A stretch of DNA of 64,000 nt from G958296245 sp965262055 (GCA_965262055.1 CBDHEI010000002.1:3286001-3350000), one strand, 5' to 3'. Positions 26,381-35,019 are shown, counted from the first letter of the stretch. The notes: generated by a model from the sequence alone, not told the origin. Numbers and translations are program-made.

Positions 26381-27223
26381 ATGGCCTCTCCCGTCATCAC
26401 GCTGACAACGGACTTCGGGGCGGGGGAGTACGCGGCCTCCATGAAGGGCGCGGCCCTGACTGTCAACCCGGACGCCGTGCTTATCGACGTATCCCACGAC
26501 GTGCCCCCCCAGGGTGTGGCATGCGGCGCGTTCGTCCTGGGCTCGTGTTACCGTACCTTCCCAAGGGGCGCCATACACGTTGCCGTTGTGGACCCTGGCG
26601 TAGGCGGCTCGCGGCGACCCCTGCTGCTCGTAACACCAGATGCCGCCTTCATAGGCCCCGACAACGGCATATTCACCTATGTGCTGCGCGACTACGCCGG
26701 TGCGCGTGAGTTTGGGCATGAGGATCACGGCTTATTCGAGAACCTTGTTGTCGCATTGCCCAGCGGATGTCGGGCGTTCGAACTGAGCCGCTCCGAGTAC
26801 TGGAGACACCCCGTCAGCGCCACGTTCCACGGCCGGGACGTCTTCGCACCGGTGGCGGCCCACCTGTCACTGGGGGTTGAGCCCGGCGCCATGGGCGACG
26901 AAGTGTACGAGGTGACGGCTATCAACGTACCCGCACCTACCGTCACGGACAACGGGGTAAGTGGCTTGGTAGTCCATGTCGACCGCTTCGGCAATCTCGT
27001 TACAAGCATACCTGCCGACTACCTGCCGCTGGGGAAGGCCGTCATTGAAGCAGACGGCATCGCAATCGGCGGGATTCGCCGCACTTACTCGGACGGGGAG
27101 GGGCTGATGGCGCTTGTCGGCAGCCACGGCTACCTGGAGGTCGCGGAGTCCAACGGAAGCGCCGCAGCTCGCCTCGGCGCGTCCATTGGCGCTCAAGTTA
27201 CCTGCCGGAGAGAAGCGCAGTGA
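26381..27223 (+). CDS. SAM hydroxide adenosyltransferase (DUF62 family)
   Basis: Family that hydrolyses S-adenosylmethionine to adenosine and methionine and is related to fluorinases/chlorinases. The triad Asp-Arg-His can be placed: Asp in TLTTDFGAGEY, Arg in VDPGVGGSRRPLL and His in FHGRDVFAPVAAHL. IGPDNGIFT and VVHVDRFGNLVTSI are further family motifs. It has 280 residues. The physiological purpose is unclear; the halogenase insertion loop is not seen, so hydrolase is the better call. Confidence 0.9.
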   Translation: MASPVITLTTDFGAGEYAASMKGAALTVNPDAVLIDVSHDVPPQGVACGAFVLGSCYRTFPRGAIHVAVVDPGVGGSRRPLLLVTPDAAFIGPDNGIFTYVLRDYAGAREFGHEDHGLFENLVVALPSGCRAFELSRSEYWRHPVSATFHGRDVFAPVAAHLSLGVEPGAMGDEVYEVTAINVPAPTVTDNGVSGLVVHVDRFGNLVTSIPADYLPLGKAVIEADGIAIGGIRRTYSDGEGLMALVGSHGYLEVAESNGSAAARLGASIGAQVTCRREAQ

Positions 27224-27281
27224 AGTGTGCTTGCAGTAGGGGAGGTTGCCTCCTCGCCGCCGCCTGGTGTATTGTAGGTGT

Positions 27282-27485
27282 ATGACACGCACCAACGTTG
27301 ACATAGACGATCGGGCGTGTGCTGAAGTGATGCGGCGTTATCGACTCGCTACCAAGCGTGAGGCCATCAACTACGCCCTGCGAACACTGGCGGCCGAACC
27401 CGTGTCCGTCGACGAGGCTCGCGCGCTTAGAGGAATCGGTTGGGAGGGCGAGCTTGAGGCGATGCGCTCCGGCCGTTCCCAGTGA
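27282..27485 (+). CDS. vapB: VapB-type antitoxin
   Basis: A 67-residue antitoxin starting MTRTNVDIDDRACAEVMRRY, then LATKREAINYALRTLA (ribbon-helix-helix-like DNA-binding part), with a C-terminal tail GIGWEGELEAMR typical of VapB partners. ATG 27282 follows AGGTGT. The frame is open upstream to 27246 without homology. The stop overlaps the toxin GTG. Confidence 0.88.
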   Translation: MTRTNVDIDDRACAEVMRRYRLATKREAINYALRTLAAEPVSVDEARALRGIGWEGELEAMRSGRSQ

Positions 27486-27880
27486 TCCTTGTAGATACGT
27501 CGGCCTGGATAGAGTTTCTGCGGGACACGGGGTCCCCGGTCTGTGCTCTCGTTGACGAGGTGCTGGCGCGCGAGGTTGCCATCTGCGACGCGGTGCGGAT
27601 GGAGGTGCTCGCCGGGGCGCGGGACGAATCGCATCTACTGAGCCTCCGGAGGCTGTTGGCGCGGGCGGCGGTGATACCGACGCGGGCGACGGACTACGAC
27701 GATGCCGCCTCGCTCTATCGACGTTGCCGACGGCAAGGGGGGACTGTCCGCAAGCTGATCAACTGTCTAATTGCCTCCGCCGCCATACGCGCTGGCGTGC
27801 CGATTCTACATGACGACGCCGATTTCGACGTGCTTGCGCGTCACACGGAGTTGCGAGTCTATGAAACTGCCCGCAGATAG
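27482..27880 (+). CDS. vapC: VapC-type PIN-domain toxin with Asn at a catalytic position
   Basis: A 132-residue PIN-domain RNase. Catalytic acids Asp5 (LVDTSAW), Glu41 (MEVLAG) and Asp112/114 (HDDADFD) are present. The usual Asp of the (N)DCLIA motif is Asn94 (KLINCLIAS, codon AAC), which removes one metal ligand and may abolish or weaken the toxin. GTG 27482 overlaps the vapB stop. The module is otherwise complete. Confidence 0.88.
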   Translation: MILVDTSAWIEFLRDTGSPVCALVDEVLAREVAICDAVRMEVLAGARDESHLLSLRRLLARAAVIPTRATDYDDAASLYRRCRRQGGTVRKLINCLIASAAIRAGVPILHDDADFDVLARHTELRVYETARR

Positions 27881-28006
27881 GGAAGCGGGCCAGCGAGTTG
27901 ATATGCAACCCGCGCCGCGGCTGATAGAATCTGAGTCCGTGCAGCCTGGCGCCGCTGGAGGAAGTGTCCCGGAGAGCGCGCCGGGGCTAACGTAAGGGGG
28001 AGCACA

Positions 28007-28207
28007 TTGAGCTACGCAGAGTCGGAGTCGGTCGAGGCCGGGCTGAAGTTCAAGACCCGCAGCGGCCTCATAGTCGAGACCACAGGGGTCACTCTCCTCG
28101 TGGACTCGACCGACGTGTATGTGCACGAGGTGGAGATACAGGAAGGCGTCGGAGAGGGGAACCGGTACTATCACAACCTGGACGCCGCCGAGCCGATCGA
28201 GGATTAG
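28007..28207 (+). CDS. Small conserved-looking hypothetical protein
   Basis: A 66-residue, acidic, beta-rich protein (LKFKTRSGLIVETTGVTLLV) starting at TTG 28007 after AAGGGGGAG. No family is recognised. It lies 43 bases before the DUF4178 gene and may be the first gene of that cluster. Confidence 0.55.
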   Translation: MSYAESESVEAGLKFKTRSGLIVETTGVTLLVDSTDVYVHEVEIQEGVGEGNRYYHNLDAAEPIED

Positions 28208-28250
28208 AGCGGCCCGCCGGTCCATCGCATTCCCGTCACGGGGGACGCAG

Positions 28251-28820
28251 TTGTTCAAATCGCTGTTCGGAAGGAAAAAGCCAAAGCCCTCAACCGCCAC
28301 CCCGGTGGTCGAGACCATCAGAGACGCGAAAGTAGGGGACGTCCTTACCGTGACCGGGCTTGAGCTCGAATACGAGGACAGGTACTTCATCATCGAGAAG
28401 CTCAATAGGTACGCGAGCGAGCACTCGGAGTGGTACGAACTGCTGGGCGTCGATGGCGATACCCGCATCTGGCTGAGCTATTCCGGCGGAGCCGACCAAT
28501 TCGTGACAGCGACGCCGGACGAGAGGGCGTTGGGGCTCTCTCAGATTGGGGTTACGGAGGACGAGATTGTCCGTATGGACAATGAGCACGCCATCGACAA
28601 CAGCGTGAGCTTCGACGGCGAGGTCTTCCATTATAAGAACAGCGGCGAGGTCTTCTTCTTCGAGGACAACCGGGGAGAGGGCCACGGCCACTACCTGTGG
28701 GAGTTCGAGTCCGACGACGGGAGCAGGGTACTGAGCGTCGACAAGTGGGAGGGACGCCCCTTCCACGCGTACGTGAGCGACGTGGTACCGGCGGACAACG
28801 TAGCTGTATACCGGCGCTGA
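28251..28820 (+). CDS. DUF4178 domain protein
   Basis: About 189 residues beginning LFKSLFGRKKPKP (basic N-terminus), then the DUF4178-like core DAKVGDVLTVTGLELEYEDRYFIIEK, SEWYELLGVDGDTRIWLSYSG and a C-terminal ...WEFESDDGSRVLSVDKWEG. The frame is open to 28119, but the upstream part has no homology-like features and overlaps the previous gene. TTG 28251 has GGGGG upstream. It directly precedes a DUF350 membrane protein, a pairing seen in other bacteria. Function unknown. Confidence 0.75.
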   Translation: MFKSLFGRKKPKPSTATPVVETIRDAKVGDVLTVTGLELEYEDRYFIIEKLNRYASEHSEWYELLGVDGDTRIWLSYSGGADQFVTATPDERALGLSQIGVTEDEIVRMDNEHAIDNSVSFDGEVFHYKNSGEVFFFEDNRGEGHGHYLWEFESDDGSRVLSVDKWEGRPFHAYVSDVVPADNVAVYRR

Positions 28821-28845
28821 GCAGTTCCAGGGAGGGACCAAGCCC

Positions 28846-29766
28846 ATGATCGAATCATTCAAGGACACACTGGAGTTCTTCCCCGCCGGCCTGGTGTACG
28901 TGGGCCTCGGCATCATCATTCTGCTAGTGGCGAAGGTGGTCCAGAACCTGATCACGCCTTACAAGATCAACGACCAGCTCAGCAACAAGGACAACCTCGC
29001 CCTGGGCCTGAGCATTACTGGGTACTATTTCGGCGTGATAGTCGTCTTCCTAGGGGCCCTCTACCAGCCCGTCACGGCGGTCACGGACATCGCGTGGTGG
29101 GAGCAGTTCGACGGGGCCTTCGGTCTCGACGTGTTGGAGGTCTTCCTGTATTCGTTGGCCGGAATAGTCGTCCTGAACGCCGCCAGGTTAGTAGTGGACC
29201 GATTCGTGCTGTTCAAGTTCGACACGGAGAAGGAGATCATTGAGGACCGCAACACTGGGACCGGCGCCGTGGAGCTCGGCGTCTACGTGGCCGTAGGGCT
29301 CGTGATAGCTGGGGCCATAGCGGGCACGGGCGCGGACGGCGACTCGGTATCGGTGGTTGACAGCGTCTTACGGTCCGTGGCCTTCTTGGTGCTGGGCATG
29401 CTGGTGCTGGCGGCCTACGCGCTGTTCTACCAGGTGGTTACCCCATTCGACGTCCACGAGGAAATAGAGAAAGACAACGCCGCCGTTGGTGTCGCCCTTG
29501 GAGGGAACCTGATAGCCATAGGCGTAGTGACCTTCAAGTCGATCTTCGGAGAGTTCGTGGGCTGGGGGGAGAGCATCGCCTCATTCCTGACGTTCGCCGT
29601 CCTCGGCTTCGTACTGCTCTATGTAGTCCGGATGCTGGTCGATTTCGTGCTGCTACCCGGCACGCGGGTCTCCCACGAGCTCGCCGTGGACCGCAATCTG
29701 GGGGCAGCCTTCATCGAAGGCGCCGTGGTGATCAGCGCCGCCCTCATACTCTACTTCGCCATCTGA
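28846..29766 (+). CDS. Tandem DUF350 membrane protein
   Basis: A 306-residue integral membrane protein with about eight helices, arranged as repeated DUF350 units (KDNLALGLSITGYYFGVIVVFLG, then KDNAAVGVALGGNLIAIGVV: the same K-D-N-x-A-x-G motif twice). YjfL-type DUF350 proteins have unknown function and are found near membrane-stress and polyamine-linked genes. ATG 28846 follows GGGAGGGACC. It forms a compact cluster with the DUF4178 gene and the 66-residue protein. Confidence 0.82.
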   Translation: MIESFKDTLEFFPAGLVYVGLGIIILLVAKVVQNLITPYKINDQLSNKDNLALGLSITGYYFGVIVVFLGALYQPVTAVTDIAWWEQFDGAFGLDVLEVFLYSLAGIVVLNAARLVVDRFVLFKFDTEKEIIEDRNTGTGAVELGVYVAVGLVIAGAIAGTGADGDSVSVVDSVLRSVAFLVLGMLVLAAYALFYQVVTPFDVHEEIEKDNAAVGVALGGNLIAIGVVTFKSIFGEFVGWGESIASFLTFAVLGFVLLYVVRMLVDFVLLPGTRVSHELAVDRNLGAAFIEGAVVISAALILYFAI

Positions 29767-29816
29767 TACGGTCGCTAAGCACGGCTTTGCCGTTAAAGTT
29801 AGCTTAGGAGGGCGCA

Positions 29817-30164
29817 ATGAGAGTCACCAAGCTGCTCTACATGCTGTGGGACTCGGACATGGGCCGCGCGGTAGCCTTCAACCGCGACGCCATGGGCCTC
29901 ACGCTACGTTCGGAGTCCCCGTCCTGGAGCGAGCTGGCCTTCGGCGACGCGACGCTGGCGCTGCACATAAGCCACGGGGGCGGCTCTGGCGCCACAGGGC
30001 TCTCGTTTGAAGTCGACGACATCGAGGCGGCGTGTAGGGCTGCCGAGCGCGGGGGCGGCCGGGTAGTGAAAGCACCGCAGAATGGCGATATTCCAGGCCT
30101 CACCTTGGCCGATATCGCGGACCCGGACGGGAACCGCATACAGCTCGGTCACCGCGGCGGCTGA
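29817..30164 (+). CDS. VOC (glyoxalase-like) family protein
   Basis: A 115-residue single-module VOC protein: KLLYMLWDSDMGRAVAFNRDAMGL, LSFEVDDIEAACRAAERGGG and ADPDGNRIQLGHR are the usual elements. The metal-ligand pattern is incomplete by eye, so an enzymatic or binding role cannot be told apart. ATG 29817 follows TAGGAGGGCGCA. It may be translated with the next 93-residue gene. Confidence 0.85.
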   Translation: MRVTKLLYMLWDSDMGRAVAFNRDAMGLTLRSESPSWSELAFGDATLALHISHGGGSGATGLSFEVDDIEAACRAAERGGGRVVKAPQNGDIPGLTLADIADPDGNRIQLGHRGG

Positions 30165-30178
30165 TCCGGGCCCTAGCC

Positions 30179-30460
30179 ATGGAATTAGCGGGTGAGCCCA
30201 CTTGGTTCCAGATTGTCGCCGCCTTGGATGAGCTTCGTGGAGACGCCGAAGGCGCCAGGCAGGTCGCGTCCCGATTCTCCGGTAAGTACCTGCAGGCCCT
30301 GCGGCGGGCCTCCACGCCCGAAGAGCGGGACCGCGTCTGGCTCTCCTTCTGGCACTACGTGACAGCTAGACCCACGATGCGGAAGCCCGTGACCCTCTCC
30401 CATGAAGCCGCGGACACGCTCATCGCCGAGCTGCAGGCCGTCGTTTCGCGTCTATGCTAG
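30179..30460 (+). CDS. Hypothetical protein, 93 residues
   Basis: An alpha-helical small protein (FQIVAALDELRGDAEGARQV, HEAADTLIAELQAVVSRL) with no recognised domain, 14 bases after the VOC gene on the same strand. ATG 30179 has no strong ribosome site. It ends shortly before the membrane-bound oxidoreductase. Confidence 0.5.
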   Translation: MELAGEPTWFQIVAALDELRGDAEGARQVASRFSGKYLQALRRASTPEERDRVWLSFWHYVTARPTMRKPVTLSHEAADTLIAELQAVVSRLC

Positions 30461-30514
30461 ACTGGATATTGAAGCGGCTCAGCAGCCCAGAACCATACCT
30501 GGGAGGCAGTAACA

Positions 30515-32155
30515 ATGAAGGCTAACATCGGTTTCGGAGTGTTGTGCGGTGCGCTGGTCACGATAGCACTCACCGCTGTCCTGTACCTGGCCAATCAGCT
30601 CGCAGGTACGCCCTTCGTCCCATACGACCTGTTCGACTGGATGGCCCGCGTGCTTCCAGGAGCGATCGTGACCTTCGGCATCGACCTTATGATAGACGTG
30701 CTGCGAGCGCTCGATGTGAGCGTGGCCGGCACGGCCAAGACCGCCGAGAGGGTCATGGCGATAGGGCAGTTCCTGTTGCTCGGCACCACGGCTGGCGTTC
30801 TCTTCTTCGTCATCGTAAGGCTGCGCGGCACATCCCCGGACATCGTCACCGGAATCGTCGCGGCGGCGCTCATTGGTCTTCCGATGATCGCGATCAGCAT
30901 TGCCATTGGGGGCTCCACGCTACAGCCGGTGCTGGTAGTGCTGTGGCTGGCGGTCGCCTTCGCGGCCTGGGGACTGGCGGCCAGGGAGTCGTACGTCCGC
31001 CTGTACCCCGAGGAGGAGGTATTCGAGGCTCAGCCGGAGACCGGCGCAGCAAGCGTCCCCAGCACGGGGCCCGGAAGGCGGCAGTTCCTCATACGGATGG
31101 GCGCGGCAACGGCGACGATCACCGTGGCGGGCAGCGGCCTGGGTTACATGATGGCGCAGGCGGCGCGACGCGAGATCGAAGCCGATATTGCCGCGTCGAT
31201 GGCGCACGAGTCGGAGGGGAGTTCGAGGGTGTCTTTCCCGAATGCGAATGACCCGATCATGCCCGCGCCGGGCACCAGGCCCGAATACACGCCGCTCAAA
31301 GACCACTACAAGGTGTTCTTACGCTCCCAGCCCACCAGGATCGACGGCGAGACGTGGACGCTCCCGATAATGGGCTTGGTGGAGAACCCTGTGTCGCTAA
31401 GCATCCTCGATATAAGGAGCCGCTACGAGTCCAGGGACCAGTTCGTTACGCTGTCCTGCATATCGGGCCGGGTTGGCACCGACCTGATCAGCACTACGCA
31501 GTGGACGGGAGTAAGCGTCCAGGACATCCTCACCGACGTCAAGCCGAAACCCGATGCGAAGTATCTGTACATCACCAGCGGCGACGGCTTCTACGAGAGC
31601 GTCAGCCTGGACCTGATCAACTCCGACGACCGCATCATGCTGTGCCACTCCTGGGACGGCAACCCGCTGCCCATAGACCACGGCTTCCCGCTGCGCATCT
31701 GGCTCCCGGACCGGTACGGGATGAAGCAGCCGAAGTGGATAACCGGGATAGAGGTGCGGAGCGAGTTGACGCAGGGATACTGGGTGGAGCGCGGGTGGGA
31801 CGCGGTCGCGCGGGTAGAGTCCACGTCGGTCATCGACATTGTGGCCGACGGCGCCAAGTACGAGAGAGACGGCCAGACATTCGTGCCCGTCGGCGGCATC
31901 GCCTTCGGCGGCGACCGAGGCATCTCCAAGGTTGAAGTGCGGGTGAACCGCGGGCCCTGGCAGGAGGCCCAGCTAAGGGCCCCGCTCTCCGAGACGACGT
32001 GGGTGATCTGGCGCTACGACTGGCCCTTCGAGAGCGGGCTGTTCCACTTCGAGGTGCGTTGCCAGGAAGGGGACGGCACGCCGCAGATCGAGGAGAAGCG
32101 GGGGAACCATCCAAGCGGCGCCACCGGCATACACAACTTCGCCGCAGCGATTTAG
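30515..32155 (+). CDS. Membrane-anchored sulfite oxidase-like molybdopterin oxidoreductase
   Basis: The N-terminal 165 residues contain about four membrane helices. A GRRQFLIRMGAATATITVAG segment (about 190) resembles a Tat signal and places the catalytic domain outside the cytoplasmic membrane. The domain is sulfite oxidase/YedY-like: SLSILDIRSRY, FVTLSCISGRVG with the Mo-coordinating Cys, QWTGVSVQDIL and GFPLRIWLPDRYGMKQPKWI. The C-terminal 110 residues form the dimerisation-like beta-domain. At 546 residues it is longer than soluble relatives. Substrate unknown. ATG 30515 follows GGGAGGCAGTAACA. Confidence 0.88.
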   Translation: MKANIGFGVLCGALVTIALTAVLYLANQLAGTPFVPYDLFDWMARVLPGAIVTFGIDLMIDVLRALDVSVAGTAKTAERVMAIGQFLLLGTTAGVLFFVIVRLRGTSPDIVTGIVAAALIGLPMIAISIAIGGSTLQPVLVVLWLAVAFAAWGLAARESYVRLYPEEEVFEAQPETGAASVPSTGPGRRQFLIRMGAATATITVAGSGLGYMMAQAARREIEADIAASMAHESEGSSRVSFPNANDPIMPAPGTRPEYTPLKDHYKVFLRSQPTRIDGETWTLPIMGLVENPVSLSILDIRSRYESRDQFVTLSCISGRVGTDLISTTQWTGVSVQDILTDVKPKPDAKYLYITSGDGFYESVSLDLINSDDRIMLCHSWDGNPLPIDHGFPLRIWLPDRYGMKQPKWITGIEVRSELTQGYWVERGWDAVARVESTSVIDIVADGAKYERDGQTFVPVGGIAFGGDRGISKVEVRVNRGPWQEAQLRAPLSETTWVIWRYDWPFESGLFHFEVRCQEGDGTPQIEEKRGNHPSGATGIHNFAAAI

Positions 32156-32249
32156 CCGGCCGCGACGGCGTGACAGAGCAGTCAGAGTCGCCGTACCGGT
32201 AGGGTAGTATTCGGCATCGGGTCCGTCCTCTCTTCACGGGAGGCTGGCA

Positions 32250-32931
32250 ATGGTCACAGAGCCCACAGCTCGAACGCAGTCCGGCAGGCGTTATCCGGCG
32301 GTGGACCCAAGAAGCTTGCCCGACACGCTCGAGCCGTTGCCTGACGGCATGTACCAAAACCCACCACTTCTTCGATGCCGTATCGATGCTCAGGGCGCAC
32401 TTCAGCAGCGCCCCCGACGTGTTCGTAGAGGGCAACACGATCGTGTGCTACAACCCCGACAACCTCAACGACAGGGTGCTGCCCGACTGCTACGTTGCGT
32501 TTGGGGTAGCCCCGGCCGCCATCTATGAACAGAACGGCTACCTCATCTGGGAGGTGGGGAAAGCGCCGGACTTCGTCCTGGAGATAGCGTCCGTTAGCAC
32601 CGCGCGTAGGGACATGACCGTCAAGCGGGATCTGTACGCCGAGATAGACGTTCGGGAATACTGGCGGTTCGATCCGAGCGGCGGAGATTTCTATGGTAAG
32701 CCGCTGACCGGCGAGCAGTTGATAGATGGCGGCTACGCTCCCATTGCGCTGAGCGACAATGACGACGGTCTGCAGTGCGGATACAGTCCTGTCTTGGGGC
32801 TCAGCCTGTGCGCGGGAAACGACAGGCTTCTGCTCCATAACCCCATAAAGGGCGAATATCTCCGGACCTTGCGGGAGGCGGAGGCCAGAGTGCGAGACCT
32901 GGAAGAAGAGCTGCGCCGTTTGCGCCCTTAG
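32250..32931 (+). pseudogene. Uma2 family nuclease gene with +1 frameshift
   Basis: ATG 32250 starts a normal Uma2 N-terminus (RRYPAVDPRSLPDTLEPLPDGMYQNP). At 32358-32362 (AACC then CACCAC) one extra C shifts the frame, and the rest continues one base over as HHFFDAVSMLRAHF, then DVFVEGNTIVCYNPDN, RVLPDCYVAFGV, KAPDFVLEIASVST and EYWRFDPSGG. The C-terminal frame is open and could restart at ATG 32386, giving 181 residues. Either a degraded copy or an assembly error; the intact copy at 2.5 kb is a different paralogue. Confidence 0.75.
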
Positions 32932-33023
32932 GCTGGCTTCCTGCTACCCCGGCGCCATCCCTCTTCGCCCGCAGCGCCCTGGTCATTGGCTCGCGGCAGT
33001 GCGCGCGTCTTCGCGTGGGTGTC

Positions 33024-33059
33024 TTTCCGGCTTGAAACAGTAAGTTAACAGGCCGGAAA
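33024..33059. promoter_or_regulatory. Inverted repeat upstream of amt
   Basis: TTTCCGGC (33024-33031) and GCCGGAAA (33052-33059) form a perfect 8-bp inverted repeat with 20 bases between, extended by three weaker pairs. It lies about 115 bases before the amt ATG and could be an operator or an mRNA stem. Confidence 0.4.
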
Positions 33060-33173
33060 CACATCTGTAACAACTACCCGATAGCATCCCTCACCAGATT
33101 GGCGGCCACGCGGGTCGCGGTGCTTAGCGCATCCCGGCCCGCGTCCGCAGGATACAAGCAGGGGGATGGAAAC

Positions 33174-34388
33174 ATGGATTCTGGTCACACCGCCTGGATG
33201 CTGACGGCCTCTGCCCTGGTGTTGCTGATGACACCGGGGCTCGCCTTCTTCTACGGAGGCCTCGTCCGCGCCAGAAACGTCATCAGCACGCTCATGTACA
33301 GCTTCATGGCCATGGCCGTGGTGAGCATCGTCTGGGTGCTGTGGGGGTACAGCCTGGCGTTCGGCGAGGGTAGCGCGCTGATCGGGGACTTGAGCTTCTT
33401 CGGCCTTTCCGGCATCGACATCAATCAGGTAGACAACGGCATCCCCACGCTGCTGTTCGTCATATTCCAGATGATGTTCGCCATCATCACGCCGGTGCTC
33501 ATCACGGGCGCGTTCGTCGAGCGCTTCAAGTTCACGACATACCTCATATTCCTGGTGATATGGGTCACCCTCGTGTACGCCCCCGTCGCGCACTGGGTAT
33601 GGGGCGGCGGCTGGATCAGCGAAGTAGGGGACGGCGCGCTCGACTTTGCCGGCGGCACTGTCGTCCACATAAACGCCGGAGTGGCTGCGGTAGCGGCGGC
33701 GCTGCTCGTCGGAAAGAGGCGGGCCCCCGGCGCCGAGCCCCACAACGTACCTTACGTCATCCTTGGGGCCGCGCTCCTATGGTTCGGCTGGTTCGGCTTC
33801 AACGCCGGATCGGGCTTGGCGGCCAACGCGCTGGACGTCAACGCCTTCCTGGTCACCAACACGGCCGCGGCGGCGGCGGCGCTGACGTGGGGCGTCATAT
33901 CCCAGACCCGGACCGGCCGCATGAGCGCCGTTGGAGTGGCCTCAGGTGCGGTCGCAGGCCTCGTGGCGATCACGCCGGCGTCCGGGTACGTGGGCGTGTA
34001 CGGCGCGCTCGCCATAGGGGGCGGCGCGGGCTTGCTTTGCTACATAGCCGTCTACCTGCGGACCAAGACGCAGATCGACGACGCGCTGGAGGTCTTCGCG
34101 GTCCACGGCGTGGGCGGTATCTGGGGCGCCATCGCCACCGGCATCTTCGCCGCGTCGGCCATAGGCGGCACGGCGGGCGCCATCGAGGGCAACGGCGGCC
34201 AGCTCGTTACCCAGGCGGTGGCAGTCGTCGCCACGATGGTCTACTCATTCGTCGCTACGCTGGTCATACTGAAGGTGCTGGATCTGATCCCCGGGCTCGG
34301 CCTGAGGGTGTCGAACGAAGCCGAGGACGTTGGCCTGGACATTGCCGCTCACGGCGAGAGGGCCTTCGTCAGCGACGGCGCCGACTAA
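33174..34388 (+). CDS. amt: Ammonium transporter
   Basis: An Amt/MEP channel of about 11 membrane helices. The family signatures are AWMLTASALVLLMTPGLAFFYGGLVRARN, the pore region FAGGTVVHINAGVAA, LWFGWFGFNAGSGLAAN and VFAVHGVGGIWGAIATGIFA; the pore histidines fall in HINAG and HGVGG. The frame is open to 33099, but ATG 33174 follows GGGGGATGGAAAC and gives 404 residues. It is followed by a PII gene, the usual pair. Confidence 0.96.
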   Translation: MDSGHTAWMLTASALVLLMTPGLAFFYGGLVRARNVISTLMYSFMAMAVVSIVWVLWGYSLAFGEGSALIGDLSFFGLSGIDINQVDNGIPTLLFVIFQMMFAIITPVLITGAFVERFKFTTYLIFLVIWVTLVYAPVAHWVWGGGWISEVGDGALDFAGGTVVHINAGVAAVAAALLVGKRRAPGAEPHNVPYVILGAALLWFGWFGFNAGSGLAANALDVNAFLVTNTAAAAAALTWGVISQTRTGRMSAVGVASGAVAGLVAITPASGYVGVYGALAIGGGAGLLCYIAVYLRTKTQIDDALEVFAVHGVGGIWGAIATGIFAASAIGGTAGAIEGNGGQLVTQAVAVVATMVYSFVATLVILKVLDLIPGLGLRVSNEAEDVGLDIAAHGERAFVSDGAD

Positions 34389-34403
34389 GTACCGTATCAT
34401 CCG

Positions 34404-34461
34404 TCATTCCCGCGGATTCCCGCCCCGTGCTCAGGTGCGGGCGGGAGTCCAGACCGGGGGG
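34404..34461. repeat. REP-like palindromic element
   Basis: GTCATTCCCGCGGATTCCC, GTGCTCAGGT and GCGGGCGGGAGTCCAGACCGG form an imperfect inverted repeat with the GTCATTCCCGC/CCAG ends of the element at about 11608, but in the other orientation. It lies between amt and the PII gene. Confidence 0.55.
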
Positions 34462-34489
34462 CAGTGCATAGAACTGAGGTGAGCTTGCG

Positions 34490-34840
34490 ATGATCAAGAT
34501 AGAAGCAATCGTCCGCCCCGAACGGATCAACTCGGTAACCGTGGCGCTGGAGCAGGCCGGATGCGGCGGCTTCCACTACCAGAACGTCACCGGCCAGGGG
34601 ACGCAGAGGGGAGTAGAGGTCTTCACCGGCAGAGGGAGTCAGATGGTCCGGGCCGCCGGGTCCAAGACCCTCGTGGTGACGGTCATCCCCGATGACCTGA
34701 AAGAGGCGGTCGTCAACGCCATCATAGAGGCGGCGAGAAGTCCCGACGGGGGACGAATCGGCGACGGCAAGATAATCATATCGCGGGTGGAAGACGTGAT
34801 CCGCGTCCGCACCGGAGAGCACGGCGAGACCGCCGTCTAA
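34490..34840 (+). CDS. PII nitrogen regulatory protein lacking Tyr51
   Basis: A 116-residue GlnB/GlnK family protein. The frame aligns without gaps to E. coli GlnB at both ends (IKIEAIVRPERINSV; RIGDGKIIISRVEDVIRVRTGE). The T-loop differs: position 51, the uridylylated Tyr, is Gln, 50 is Ser and 46 is Thr (GQGTQRGVEVFTGRGSQ). So it probably is not uridylylated, although ATP/2-oxoglutarate binding residues look kept. It follows amt and may gate it. ATG 34490 follows GAGGTGAGCTTGCG. Confidence 0.9.
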   Translation: MIKIEAIVRPERINSVTVALEQAGCGGFHYQNVTGQGTQRGVEVFTGRGSQMVRAAGSKTLVVTVIPDDLKEAVVNAIIEAARSPDGGRIGDGKIIISRVEDVIRVRTGEHGETAV

Positions 34841-35019
34841 CGAAGCCCCTCCGCTTCGTGTCCATAAACGCTGCGCCGCTCCTCCCATGAAGCTGGGATG
34901 GCGGCGCAGCAAACCCCTGATGCAGAGTCTGGCGTTTCGCAGCCGCCACGCCTTACTTCAACGAGTCGAGAGCATCTAGCTTCCGTCCTGCGCGGCCGGC
35001 CCGTCACCCAATTTACACC

